Below, piece by piece: positions 37,648 through 51,505 of a stretch of DNA of 64,000 nt. Source of the stretch: Lamellibrachia satsuma (Eukaryota; Annelida; Polychaeta; Sabellida; Siboglinidae). Location: the NCBI GenBank assembly GCA_033239005.1, contig BSQZ01000070.1, positions 1,554,617 through 1,618,616 of the forward strand, written 5' to 3'. The number at the start of each line of letters is the position of its first letter. Position 1 is the first letter of the stretch. The translations under genes and the position numbers were made by a program. Below the pieces are notes generated by a model that had not been told where the DNA came from, did no database searches, and was given only the letters and a program-made list of their open reading frames with translations.

Positions 37648-39978
37648 CAACCTGATGTAATATAGTCCATATCTACACTACCATCTGAAGCGACATTGTC
37701 TTAGCCACGTTTCAAGACACAATTCCTTCTCCGGTGAAGCAGAAACATTAATCGGTGCAGACTAGAGTACAGTCGTCTTCATTATGTGGCCCACGTAACG
37801 GCGCACTGCGGCGGCCTGCCATGCAATCGATGTGGCATTTGTTACGGTTGGCGATTAAGCTTTAAGCTCCGCGTAATGGTGCGGGGGAACGCACACACTG
37901 AGGTATTGTACATTGTTACACGAACACAATCTGCCTACTTGTGATTACTGGATCAAGAGAGTAACCACGGAGCTTGTTTCCATACACGTCATCACAACCG
38001 CCCTCATTATTCGTATATGTACTACGACGTCGCCATCTCTAAAGCAGGTGAAACAATAATGAACACAATTAAGGGCTCATACGATATAGTAATACAATAA
38101 AGACAGCCCAGTTGGATCAACCGCATTATGTGATTTTCCTGATGGTAGTATTTGAAAAGAATCAAATTTGCCTACAGTACGCTGACTGATAGTCGACCAT
38201 GTATGGCCCGTATATACAAAAGACCGTCGTAACCGGTGTCGTCAGTTCAACAGAAGCTGTTTTCCGTGTGTGTGGGGGGGAGGGTAATCGTAGCCGTCTG
38301 CATGATTACTTTCTCGACCGACCAGATGGACTAGTTTCATGAATGTTGTCACATCAAATATTCGCCGCTATTCTGCCTTGCACTGTGTCGCATTGTCAGC
38401 GTGCGAATGACAGGCATTCGATTCAAACGGGTTTTACCAGGGGTATCACGACTCGAACTAGCAACGCTTAATATAAATAACCGCATGGTTGCATGGGGGC
38501 AAATACAGATTTATATAACTACAATCGGTGGAGCTGTCCGCCATGGCTATCATCAGGTTCTTTTCAAGGTCTGGCCATCTTGCTCCGGCCAATCAACACC
38601 GTGCTAGCGCTGTGTCCAGTAGACGTTATACGTCCTAATCTTCTGTAATGGTCTTACAACAACCTTGAACCAATACGTTTCGTAACTGACCGTTTCTCCT
38701 GCCATTATAGCACCCGCATAGATCGAAAGATGTTCTCTGGTCCAGCCAACGTGTGAACTTCCCAGATTCTTACTTTCTTTTCCGCAGCCCTTCGTCAGTG
38801 TTGTTGGCCAAAATTTAAGCCATCAGATATATCTAACGGGGTTTCTATCCCATTTTGAAGTGCACCTTTCGTGGACGATTACGATCAACGTTCAGCAGAT
38901 TGCTGCTTATCTGCCACGAGGTGATCTCTCCGTCCGCTACAATAGACGGCAGGTGTCTTATGACTGGTGGACGGCCGGACAACCCAATTTTCTGTCCATG
39001 AAAGGCTCGCCGAACGACATAGTTGCGAGACACGGGTCACGCCCTCAGTATGTCCTGTCTCGGAGTTCTCTTGACTGGACACCGAACCAAGACCGTTATC
39101 AGCGTACTGTCGACGGGCGCGCGACATGTTTGTGCGCGCGTCTGGTAACATGTTGTCACGAGGTCACTGAAGTGCATACCAGCAATAGATTACCCGTGTG
39201 CATCATTAGTGTACATGCCTTCAGAATGTTACCACAACAGTAGCGCTTGTGCTATGTCCAACATAATCTACTAGGTATGCCACTCCTGCAAACGGCATCA
39301 GTGGCATTCCTTTCATTCTCCTTCACAAATGCGTCTTGAATAGTCATCACGGCTGACCAGTCAAACAACAGCGCCACAACATCGTCAGGTGGGCGACTCG
39401 CAACAGTGGAGATTACGTCAATGGTGTATATTTAGTACGAGGTTTAATTGATCGTAATGAAATCTCCAAGAAAATGGTTATGCAGAAATTATTGATTCGC
39501 CATTCTTCTTGTGGCAAATGTCGTGACCACAGACGGAGTTAGTCGGGAAGCAACGGTTACGCAATACGTTTGTGACACAAGAGCTTAAATGCGCTTCTCC
39601 TCCGAAGACGAGAAATATAATCATGTGTAACTTAATTCGTTTAACATATCTGGTCTGATCTTGTTTTATTACCAGAACTGTTATGGTTGGTGTATTGACA
39701 TAGTAACCGACGCGTTAACAGTAAATAACATTGATATATATGTTGTAGACAACATTTATACTCTACTAGCCAACGCTTTAGTCTCATATATAGTATTAGT
39801 GGTTCAAACACAACACCGAAATAGTTCACATCATTGTTTAACGTCCGGGCTCGTGGTTGATAAATAATGGCTTTGAAACATTGCCTTTATTGGATTTCTT
39901 GCTCACTAAAATAATTCTTTTATATCGTAAATATACGAACACATTTAGTAACTGATTTACAGCATACACAGGTACCAG

Positions 39979-40052
39979 TATGGATTGTCAGTATGGATTG
40001 CCAGTATGGATTGTCAGTATGGATTGCCACTATGGATTGTCAGTATGGATAT
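39979..40052. repeat. 13-bp tandem repeat (CAGTATGGATTGY)n
   Basis: About five to six copies alternating T and C at the last position, with an internal CACTATGG variant. Confidence 0.95.
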
Positions 40053-40630
40053 GGATTCCCGTTCACAAAAACATAATATTGTTGGCGTGGGCGACAAATT
40101 ACAAGAAACGGCTTCCATATTGATTTTATTGATAAAAGTGTACAATTTGACGAAAATTATACTGCCCGTCGGGAATGACAAACGGCAAAATGTGCTTAGC
40201 ATCCGAATCGTAATGTTCCGCAGAGCATGGGATGGCATGGGCCTTAATTGGGACATTAATAATGCAACGGTGCCTGTGTAGAGTGTCGTGGAAGCGCCAT
40301 TAACGTTTAATTGTATTTCACACAATAGACAGACAAGGACAATGACGAACTACGTGCACGGTGTTACATAATGACACAGGAGGTAATGTAGCGATGGGTC
40401 CTGCGACGCGTTGCTGTTGTTATAGTGACTTCCATCAGATATAATACTACCTGTGAATTGCAGCGATGGTATTTAGTAAAGGAAATCAGTGATAAGCGTT
40501 ATCTATTAAACGTTATCTATCTAACAGCCTAACATCACCAACAACAATATGTTTTCCGATATCACAGATGATATCCTAGATTGCCACTACAATAGAACAT
40601 GGAATGTTGGTGCATGTCAAACGCTCGGAA

Positions 40631-41527
40631 ACTGTGTGCACGAGCTGAACATTAGTTATAAAACTGTGTGCACGAGCTGAACATTGATTATAAAACTGTG
40701 TGCACGAGCTGAACATTGATTATAAAAATGTGTGCACGAGCTGAACATTAGTTATAAAACTGTGTGCACGAGCTGAACATTGGTTATAAAACTGTGTGCA
40801 CGAGCTGAACATTGATTACAAAACTGTGTGCACGAGCTGAACATTGGTTATAAAATTGTGTGCACGAGCTGAACATTGATTATAAAACTGTGTGCACGAG
40901 CTGAACATTGATTACACAACTGTGTGCACGAGCTGAACATTGGTTATAAAACTGTGTGCACGAGCTGAACACTGGTTACAAAACTGTGTGCACGAGCTGA
41001 ACATTGATTATAAAACTGTGTGCACGAGCTGAACATTGATTACAAAACTGTGTGCACGAGCTGAACATTGATTATAAAACTGTGTGCACGAGCTGAACAT
41101 TGATTACAAAACTGTGTGCACGAGCTGAACATTGATTACAAAACTGTGTGCACGAGCTGAACATTGATTATAAAACTGTGTGCACGAGCTGAACATTGAT
41201 TACAAAACTGTGTGCACGAGCTGAACATTGATTACAAAACTGTGTGCACGAGCTGAACATTGATTATAAAACTGTGTGCACGAGCTGAACATTGATTATA
41301 AAACTGTGTGCACGAGCTGAACATTGATTATAAAACTGTGTGCACGAGCTGAACATTGATTATAAAACTGTATGCACGAGCTGAACATTGATTATAAAAC
41401 TGTGTGCACGAGCTGAACATTGATTATAAAACTGTGTGCACAAGCTGAACATTTATTACAAAACTGTAAGAACTAGCTGAACATTGATTATAAAACTGTA
41501 TGCACTAGCTGAACATTGATTATAAAA
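40631..41527. repeat. 32-bp minisatellite, 28 copies
   Basis: Strict 32-bp period for about 897 bp. The core GTGTGCACGAGCTGAACATT is almost invariant, while the join alternates between GATTATAAAAC, GATTACAAAAC, GGTTATAAAAC and AGTTATAAAAC. Copies at the right end are the most diverged. No unique spacers are present. Confidence 0.98.
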
Positions 41528-42667
41528 CGTAATTGGCATTTTGATTTTTCACCTTCTCACACGTGTCTTTATAATATTCTAAAGTAGTATGCGCGTACTG
41601 TAATAATACACTTCCAACGGTGAAATGTATGTTGAACTCATTGAGAAACGTCCAGTGGTATTGGGTGAAGTTTCAACACTCGCCGTTACTTCAGTCTTAG
41701 AAGCGAAAAAACAAAGTTATGTTCTGGCAGTTAAATGATTAAGCAGTCTGTTTAATCCCCTAACGATTATACGATGAAGAATTATCAAATAATTTGTCAA
41801 AGGTTGGTGATTGATAAATTAGGGTCTTCAGTAAATAACACATATTTGATACGTTACACGTCGCGCCACTGCGCGGACAAACGTATAATGAAAAACGCTG
41901 GTACGTGTGGCTTGTCGCGAAACATCTCATAGAGCACGGAATCGAACAATCGGTGCACAGCGTGTAGACGTACGATCATACCACGATTTATGAAAAACCA
42001 AGGCGTGACGGTGCATATATATTGATGAACACAATTGCAACCATTTCCGTTGGGATCGGGCACTTAACATGTAGATTGTGCAGCTCTTGTACTCCTGGCT
42101 AGTCTGGTTTGTATAACGGCGTCGCCTTGAATACGACCACAACTCTCTACAGCTGAACGCTATAACAACCGGGCGTACAGCCAAAATTATTGACCGTTCC
42201 ACAGCCACTCGAGACTTCTACTCGAGACGGCTTTCACTAATTCGAACAATCGACAGCCATATGATGGAGGTTATATATAGACCACTCCAGCGTTAATAAC
42301 CGGACGATGTGCACGCTACCAAAGCCGCTTTGCATCGGCCCGGTGGCGAGGGAAGGACCACATGCCGGGGAACGGAACAATTCGCTTCGATTCTCAAAGC
42401 TTGTAAGGAAGCCTGACCGCTGGTCCTATTCATCGACTCGATGGAGATATATCGTTACTGGAACACGTGTGAAGCGTCGGTTGTGCAAACATTGAATAAG
42501 GTTGAACTGCCTTTCACATGTGATACAGTCCAGACAGGTGTTCTTCCGTCATGACCACAGACGTGTGGTTTATCCGGTGTGCGTGTGGATGTGGGTGTAA
42601 TCTGTTTGTTAACACATCCGACGTCAATACCAAAGCTTTTTAGTTCAATCCCAGTCATAAGAGCACA

Positions 42668-42694
42668 TACGCACACACACGCGCGCGCGCATAC

Positions 42695-42779
<85 letters not shown>

Positions 42780-42780
42780 A
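42668..42780. repeat. (CA)n with (CG)n blocks, microsatellite
   Basis: CA run interrupted by two GCGCGCGC blocks (alternating purine-pyrimidine throughout). A 17-bp repeat (TTGTGTTGTGTTGTACG) lies at about 42843-42888, and (GCAC)n at 42936-42966. Confidence 0.95.
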
Positions 42781-44371
42781 CAATCTGTCAAAGTTATCAA
42801 AGCTCTCAATATTAGCGATTAACCCAGAATGGCGTTCACCCTGTACGTTGTGTTGTGTTGTACGTTGTGTTGTGTTGTACGTTGCGTACTTTGAAGAACC
42901 ACTGAACAACCACTTACACACATACATGCATGTATCATGCGCACGCACGCACGCACGCACGCACGGTCGCACGTAATCTCATGCCACGTGTCACCGCGTT
43001 CATGGGTGAAAAGGTGGCCTTACGCAATCAGTCTTCCATCCATCGTCTTGGTCAATTTCATTTAGACTTTAATGGCGCGTTTAAGTCAATGCAAGCTAAA
43101 TGTGGCTTGGACGCCTTGAGCCGGTGTGGTCTCGTGAATGGTTCTTCTTGTGAATGGTTCTTCGTGTGCCTTCTGTTTATTGTGCATAAAGAAGAACCGG
43201 TTGGTACGACGTCTCAGGCGACGTCACGGATAGGTGTGAGTCATCGCTACCTAGCAGTCATTATAATATGTCAGGACCCAATCTCGATTGCAATTGTGTG
43301 AATGCATTAGTTAACAACAACATTTCACGAAAGAGTTATAAAAAAACCCATGCATTAGTTGTCGAACACAATAACAATCGTCCCACAAAGGGACCAATCG
43401 AACACCGCTCGCTTCAGTCAACTACAACAATAAAGTCTGCATTCCTCGGAGGAGGCACAGTAGATATATATATATATCCATATGTTGCTCAACTACAATG
43501 ATAACACATGCATTGAACAAACGATATAGAATACGTCACAAAATACACAAGATAGCAACACCGTCATTATAATACTTTAAACAATACCACAATATAACAA
43601 CACCAAAATTATAATAATTTACACAATGCCACAATATAACAACACCAACATTCTACAAACGAGCAAGAGAAGACTTCAAATAACAATCGACCAAGATAAT
43701 AGCAATAACATTCTTCAGACCAGCAAGAGAACACTTGGCCAAGATAACAACACGTGTGTTCATCAAATAACCAATAGGTGACGTATCTAAGATCATGAAA
43801 GGGGTATGACCGTGTAAAGGGCATACGATATTTACACGGGGTGGGAGTAATTATTAATGAAGATGTGATAACAAATTGAGAATCTGCATTGAATATTCTC
43901 TGCAGCAGCTGATATGATTATCTCAAAGAGTTTTGTTATCGGAATTTTACTAAGTTGTAATACATTCGATTTATCAGTTGTGATCACGCACACACAGACA
44001 TCCTGGACTGGATGTAACTTTCTACAGTTTGTATGAGGTGTAGTGTAGCCGAAGTAGTTCAAAGTACGATAAGAACTCGATGTTTCGCCACAGGGTATCG
44101 CCGTCCGCTGATGCCGGCTGACAGGGCCTAGTCGAGCCGCAAGGCATGCAGTCTGCAACGTTTCCTTTACTTCGACTGTTTACCAACTCCAACTTAAACC
44201 TGGAATAAAATATATTGGAGCAAACCTTTGGTTAAGCACATACTGCACCGCCTCTTTCCGTGTCACTACACAGCGGGCAGCCAACACATAAGTCACATGT
44301 AGTAAATACATCAACTTCAACGTTGTGACATTCTCTTCCTCGTGTAAAGCGGCTCCAGTTGGCCTTGATGT

Positions 44372-44434
44372 TTTTTCTAAGGAAGGCACGCAGACACTCC
44401 ACTTTCCTAAGGAAGGCACGCAGACACTCCACTT
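44372..44434. repeat. 28-bp tandem duplication
   Basis: Two copies beginning CTAAGGAAGGCACGCAGACA. Confidence 0.95.
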
Positions 44435-44645
44435 CTGACGGTTTAGTAACTGAACACTAGAACATTCGCCCACAAAGACCGCCTCTGCTACTCGCATGGG
44501 CGGTTGTTGTAATGGCCCATTAGCTTGTTACGCGGACCAACTTATATTGCTGAATTACATAAACGTCGTAGACGGCTTCGATGATATTGTATGGAGTTTT
44601 AGTTTATCTCGCAAGTGTGATTGTATGAATCCATCCTGGCCGTTG

Positions 44646-44847
<202 letters not shown>

Positions 44848-47324
44848 TTCATCTGCTTCTGTACGTCATCATCTGCTGGCGTTCATCTGTATTCAGTCCT
44901 CTGCATACAGTACGCCAACCATTATACGCAGGCCACTGTACACATATTTATGTACGCAGACATATGTACACATACTTACGTACGCCAGCCTCTGGACGCA
45001 GATCTATGCATATATACTTTTGTACACATATGTATGTACACATACCTCTGTAGGTCGACCTCTATACGCATACCTCTGCACATAGTCCTCTTTATATAAA
45101 TCTGTGTCTTTCATATTTATGCGTTTGGTTTATTCAATCGGCGTTTCGACACGTTGTCCGGCAGCAAACTGTCCTTTGTTGCAACTTCCTGTAGAGGTCT
45201 ATACCAGTTTAGGCCGGTTGCGTGTGAGCATAAATTCATTAGGCCGTAAAAATTCGGTCAGCGTTCAAGTGCAATAACTGAATGCTGTCAACGGTAGGCC
45301 CATTTGAATGTTGTCAGGTCGTTGTACTTAACCACCAAAATAACAAAATTCAAACGCGGCGCCAGTCTGTTGGGCGATCTTCAACGCGTCGCTCGCTGGC
45401 TGCCACGTTGACACGACGTGCCGATTGTATGTAGGGTCGCCAGCCACACCTCATAGTTCACACTCATGTCGTATATGTAATTTCTGTAACATCTGGGCAG
45501 CTTAGGCCGAGCAAGAACAGGCTGAGTGCCAATTTGTCTGCCGCACCCTGTACGCGACCAGCGTTACTATTCGAGAACATTATGCTATAGAAAAGTACCC
45601 GAAAATTTGACGGTCATTCGGTGCATTGCAATCTTTGTCGCTGGTTATTTTCGTCACACCAATTGCATATCCAAAGGCCACCCGAAAGTTAATCATTCCT
45701 GTCATCAGATAAACAACTTCACGTTGGTGAATTTGTACTGCTCTGAACTGTGCACGAAAATCGTCACATTTTGCTATAGTAGCGACTGCATCAAATGGTT
45801 TTCGAGATTGAACGTATTTATGTGTATAGACACAACTGTACTGCGTCAACTAGTGCTTTACTGTGTTTGTTGTCGTTACATATTGGCATTGTATATCGTT
45901 ACATATTTGTGTTACATATTGGTATGGTGATCGGACTGAATCTGATTGTTGGACAGCGATGTATTTTTGTACGACGTTTGCATTATATCTGGAGTGCATT
46001 ACAAAATATTTCTTTAAGTTAAATTACACAAGCGGAGTTTTGTTTTGGTTTAGTTTTCAATTGTCCTTTGTGCAGTAGCTGTTCTAAATACTTACTTCAT
46101 CAAAGCTTGTGCCGCGTGTTACTTACGATCATCACCCTGATGTAATCAACAATACGACACAATAAACAATGCAGGTAATGACGTTGTTGAAATTAATTAA
46201 GTCCATTCAGTGTAGCCTGGCAAGGCAATGTTCTTCACGGTTCGTCACGCATCCATCTACCAACCAACAATATGGGTCACTGTGAAATGTTCTTGTCACA
46301 ATGCAGGACACCCAATATTCCGGGACACGAAATGCCACCATTGACAGCGATCTCGCGCAACCTGTCGAAACGTCACTGACTTGATAAATGACTATGTTTA
46401 AGTGACCGTAACTGAATATTCACTCCTCGGTATAATGCGTTTGGCACAGTGTCGAAGAATGAGTTTATCACATCTATCTCCTATTGACATATCACCAAAG
46501 TGATGAGTTATGGCAGTGCGCCGTCCTTCATGCAAAAAAACGCTTTCGTAAAAATATCTTTGCTCCATTGTGACATCACAATACCGTGTACGCCACAAGC
46601 AGATCGTCTTCTGACGCTATCTTTAAACATTGTGTTAGTGTTTGGTGCTTCTTATAATCGTATCGTGATCACGTTACGATATTGACAACTTGTTCCGATA
46701 CATAAACGACTTTAATTGTAGCCACACGCGAACAGCAAATTTACTTTAAATGTTTCCTTACGGTGGGAATCATGCCCCCTTTACGCCGACCTCTGTACAC
46801 AGATAGGATGGTGAGGTGATATGATGAGGTGATATGATGATATTCATATAACTACTAATAGTGTAACCCTGAATCGAACAGGCGTCCCATATTTACGCCA
46901 TTGTGAGTTGCGTTGTGAAACAGTGCCTAGGTGATAACATCTTCCATTGTACTGTAGTTCTGCGTCCGTTTATATATAGCTGTTCAAGATGGTCATCCTT
47001 TTTGCGCTATTGTTGGCTCGGCTGTTCGTGTCCGGGTCGTGTTCGTTCCGTCTCACTTCCTCTTCCGGTCACGTGTCAACGGTGTTTCTGTTGTGGCATA
47101 ATTGCTAGGAACGGATCGATTGTCATCCAGCATTTGTCAGCACGATTATATAAGACACAATCGAACGAACAAGGAGAGCAGAAAAGGACCCAGACCAGGT
47201 GTGATTGGATAACCGATGCGAAACAATGGTCCAATACGTGGACGATTTGATGACGCACACACATAATTTGATAACAGAACTATCAAGGGACACCCCGTTG
47301 CGATGATTGATTGATGATTAATCT

Positions 47325-48314
47325 ATAAACGTCTTCGTCGTGCCACCGACTTCCTGATCGATTGTCGTTCAAATCAAAGAATCGTGCTTTGGTGTCAACG
47401 ATTAATCCAAAAATGGACTTGAATGAAATTGCTGAACAACAAAATAGGTTGCGGCCTATATGAATAATAAACATGTTAAACTAAATAAAGACCAACTTGT
47501 GGTCATTCTCTAACAATGTCGTATAAATAAGACAACGTTCGTACTTCGACAACCCCTATATTTTGGCACAATATCTCAATACCCAAATTAGGAGCGGTCA
47601 GTTATTCATGTACCCTTAAGCATTATCTTAAATATTTGTGAAAACATTTCAATGGCTCCATAGATTGGTCTACACGCGATGGTTATCGACTGAATAAGTA
47701 TTGGTCGGGGCACACCATTCCACAACGCAAGAACGGATATGTACTGATCCATACTGATCTGTACTGATCTGTACTGATATGTACTGATCTGTACTGATCT
47801 GTACTGATCCGTACTGATCTGTACTGATAAACTAGCAGAGTTTCCGTTGACCGTATTCGAACAACTCGTCATAGCGGAGCACGATACAGCTATTGTCTAA
47901 GTTAAAATGTCAGCTCGACCTTGTCATATCCGTGACAGTGATCAGCACCTATTCGATAACACGACTCATTGTCGTGTTTCTTACATCCTCATCTAGAACT
48001 CTCCTCCGGGTACAATATGTCTGTTATAATCACCTCAGCTGTTCGTCTTTCGTGTGTGTGTTTTTTGGTTTTCCATTGTGTGTCAACGTCAGTTATATTT
48101 TTTTGAAACCTAGCCAAGTTATTGAAAAAAAACGTCCCAGATCGACACTTTCGTAACCGACACTTTTCTTTCTCAGCTTGTGCAATACCTTGTTTCCTAC
48201 CAAGACCAATGCCTAAAACCTGGGAAAAAAACGGGGAAACGGGTTTCTTCCGAGTTTCCGGACTAAGTAGATGTTGGGAGGCAAAACAATTAAGATTCTA
48301 TCTGAATCAACACA
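47325..48314. repeat. Copy 1 of a ~1-kb tandem direct duplication
   Basis: Collinear with 48315-49345. Shared landmarks in the same order: GATCGATTGTCG, GGTTGCGGCCTAT, GGTCATTCTCTAACAATGTC, an internal 10-bp array (GTACTGATCT x 9, 47741-47830), GTTAAAATGTCAGCTCGACC, and CTTGTTTCCTACCAAGACCA. The open frame at 47893-48156 has a counterpart in copy 2. Confidence 0.93.
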
Positions 48315-49345
48315 GAAAATTTGTCTTTGTCGTGACATCGGCTTTCTGATCGATTGTCGCTCAAGTCATGGGTGACGTCGAGCAAAGTAATTCTCGCACA
48401 AACAGTCGTGCCTTGACATCAATGAGTAATCCAAAAATAAACTTGAAATAACATTGCTGAGCAACAAACTAGGTTGCGGCCTATGTGAGTAATAAACATG
48501 TCAAACTAAATCAAGGTCAGCTTATGGTCATTCTCTAACAATGTCGTATAAATACGACAATGTTCGCACTTCGATAACCCCGATATGTTGGCACAATATC
48601 TCAAATACCCAGTTTAGCAGTGGTCAGGTTCTCATGTTCCCTTAAGCGTCATCTTAAATAGTTGCTAAAACATTTGAATGGCTCTATAGATTGGTCGTTG
48701 CAACAAACAGTATGTGCAGGAACGTTGGCTATCGACTGAATAAATATTGGTCCGGGCACACCTTTCCACAACGCAAGAACAGATCTGTACTGATCTGTAC
48801 TGATCTGTACTGATATGTACTGATATGTACTGATCCGTACTGATCTGAGTTTCCGTTGATCGTATTCGAACAACTCGTCATAGCGCAGCACGATACAACT
48901 ATTGTCTAAGTTAAAAAGACAGCTCGACCTTGTCATATCCGTGACAGTGCTCAGCACCTATTCGATAACACGACTCATTGTCATGTTTCTGACATCCTTA
49001 TCTAGAACTCTCCTCCGGGTACAATATGTCTGTTATAATCACCTCGGCTCTTCGTCTTTCGTGCGCTTTTTCTGTTTTCCATTGCATGTCAACGTTAGAT
49101 ATGGTCTTTTTGAGACATAGCCAAGTTATTTCCAAAGAACTAAACATATCTATTCCTCGCTTCCAGTTTCAAGACTTCTTTGGTAACAGACACGTTTCTT
49201 TCTCCACTTGTGCAATGCCTTGTTTCCTACCAAGACCAATGTCTAAAACTTGGGATAAAACTGGAAAAACGGATTTCTTCCGGGTTTCCGGACTAAGTAC
49301 ATGCTAGGAGGCAAACACGATTAAGATTTTATCTGCATCAACGCA
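48315..49345. repeat. Copy 2 of the ~1-kb tandem direct duplication
   Basis: Second copy. Its internal GTACTGATCT array has only six units (48787-48846). Divergence from copy 1 is substantial (substitutions, indels), so the duplication is not recent. The open frame 48902-49120 parallels 47893-48156 for about 55 codons before the two diverge. Confidence 0.93.
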
Positions 49346-49520
49346 GAACGATAAAACGTAGAACAGTGACTTCGACGGCATGAAATGGATGAAAATGTAA
49401 AATAAAGAGATAACAGACTCAACCCGAAGAGCGTCAGAAATATTACACGAATGCATTACAGTGTTACTCATTTGAAGGCGTAACAGTGAACGGCCAGTAA
49501 ATTACAAAGCCTATTCGATT

Positions 49521-49765
49521 TGTAACAGTTTCTAATCAAATGGTGACATCTCCTGCTACTTACTTCATTTGTAACAGTTTCTAATCAAATGGTGACATCT
49601 CCTGCTACTTACTTCATTTGTAACAGTTTCTAATCAAATGGTGACATCTCCTGCTACTTACTTCATTTGTAACAGTTTCTAATCAAATGGTGACATATCC
49701 TGCTACTTACTTCATTTGTAACAGTTTCTAATCAAATGATGACATCTCCTGCTACTTACTGCATT
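49521..49765. repeat. 49-bp minisatellite, five copies
   Basis: Exact 49-bp steps (49521, 49570, 49619 and so on). Unit begins TGTAACAGTTTCTAATCAAA. Most units contain CATTTG ... CAAATG as an inverted pair 14 bases apart. Confidence 0.97.
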
Positions 49766-50270
49766 TGGCGTTTCATCGTTCCATGTTACTTCCACACTTG
49801 TTCTTGTTCAGCATTTACTGCCTAAAATGTTCTCTTCTGGTGCTGATGCCGCCGATATTTCACTACAGGAGAATGTATAAAGCGTTCGTTCATTGCAAAC
49901 ATGTCACACCAATGGTCACTTTTCTATTGATACCTCAGTAGAGATGGAAATTATTCCTAGATAACGACCTCGCCCGATGCTCTATTTCGACAGGACACAC
50001 ATGGTAACAAAATGCATATGCGTCGGACGCAGATCAGTAAAAAAACATTGCCACCTTTCGTATCCTTAGTGTACACAGTACTGTCCTTACTCATCGCAAC
50101 GAGTAGCGAGTCAACCCCACACTATACTTCGTGTGCTGTTATTATCGGTAATGACAGTTGATGTTTTGTTGGCGATATAATCTGATGTTGATGTTTGCGT
50201 ACAACAATACATCTACTTTCCGTAACCACGTCATTAGAAACTCATTACATACATATCTGTTTCGTGTGTA

Positions 50271-50507
50271 ATGGCTTCGAGCAGAAAGAAGAACGCGTTG
50301 GAAAGAAAAAACCCTGTAGCCGTACATCAAACAACAAGGCCAGACGATAGACAATCGTCTGGTGGTTTTTCTCGCGACGTGGTCCGCTATCTGTTGGTAC
50401 AGAACAAGAACCAGTACTACATTGCCCAAGTAGAAAGAAATAAACTCGGTATCGAACTTCAGTTTTTTCTGTGTCAGTATGCGCCGACTCAATACAAGGA
50501 ATTGTAA
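50271..50507 (+). CDS. Unrecognised 78-aa open frame inside intron 1 (doubtful)
   Basis: ATG-started frame with a basic N-terminus (MASSRKKNALERKNP) and an aromatic, polar C-terminal half (KNQYYIAQVERNKLG ... YAPTQYKEL). It is free of simple repeats and ends in TAA. A perfect 9-bp inverted repeat (CCAGACGAT at 50340-50348, ATCGTCTGG at 50354-50362) lies within it. No family is recognised. It could be a small gene nested in the intron, the relic of a mobile element, or chance. Confidence 0.2.
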   Translation: MASSRKKNALERKNPVAVHQTTRPDDRQSSGGFSRDVVRYLLVQNKNQYYIAQVERNKLGIELQFFLCQYAPTQYKEL

Positions 50508-51299
50508 CAAAACGACTGTTCGGTATTTCGAATCAGCTGCTTAAAAGTCGTTCTATCATCTTGTTTAAAGCGGAATGACATAATGGCTTGTGTTTCTACC
50601 GACCAAATAAGTTGAATCGATAATAATAATAATAATTGCACAAATGCACCATGATAACTGCACAAATATGTTTAATGTAATACGGTTTCCAACACAGCAC
50701 GTTGGAACTGTTCACTGCCGTGGTGGTGATTTAAGCGAATACGCGTTAATATTATTGAAACTCAGAAATAATTCAATATCCCGTAGTTTCAGTAAACTAA
50801 TGTTAGACATTAGGTACTATGTACAGCTAAGCATATAGAAAAATAAACGCAAGGTCCATGCAATGTGATACTATATAAACGTGATTTAGGATGATTGAAA
50901 TCAGCAGACACCTCCTATCATCCGATCAAAACCATGAGTTGAGTAATGAATAGTTGCCGGTCCTAAAAGCTTGGGTTACGTTGTCGTTTCAACACCTTAG
51001 CCAAACATCGCCGATAGAGCCATTCATCTCCTTACATTGGACGCGATGATCGCTGCAGTGTCGCCAACAATGTAACAAGAGAACGGTGTGCGTCCGAAGG
51101 TTATCATCTCTACTTGACGTGACTTAAAGTGGTCGTTACTGCACACGTTGTCCTTGTGGCGTAGCCTGGGGATAAATAGCCGTTGTTAGTCTAACAAGCA
51201 CGTCTCACTTCAAACCTGGGGCTTAACTGTGAACTGTGTCCTGTGTCCTGTGTCACTTGGGTCGTTCCGTGGCCCGGATGGAATGTGCTCATTGGCGCA

Positions 51300-51465
51300 C
51301 CTTTATATTGTCGTCGTTGTCGTCGCTGTTGTTGTCGTCGTCCGTAATTGTCATCGTCGTCACCTTGATCGTCGCCATCGTCGTCGTCATTGTCATTGTA
51401 ATAATTATTATCGGTAGTTGTCATCATCATCGTCGCCGAAGTCGTCTAAGTTGTCACCAATTGGA
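51300..51465. repeat. Irregular (GTC)n/(ATC)n simple-sequence patch
   Basis: GTCGTCGTT, ATCGTCGTC and similar words without strict period. Confidence 0.85.
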
Positions 51466-51505
51466 TTACTATTGTCACTTGTAAACTTTGTTCACGTAAA
51501 CAGTG

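Noticed and set aside
38860..39243. Overlapping frames on both strands, considered as a Tc1-like transposase remnant on the minus strand
   Set aside because: Helix-turn-helix and DDE-type motifs could not be traced in any frame.
45526..45930. 134-codon cysteine-rich, hydrophobic-ended frame, considered as a receptor fragment
   Set aside because: No ATG start, no conserved receptor motif, and composition explained by AT-rich sequence.
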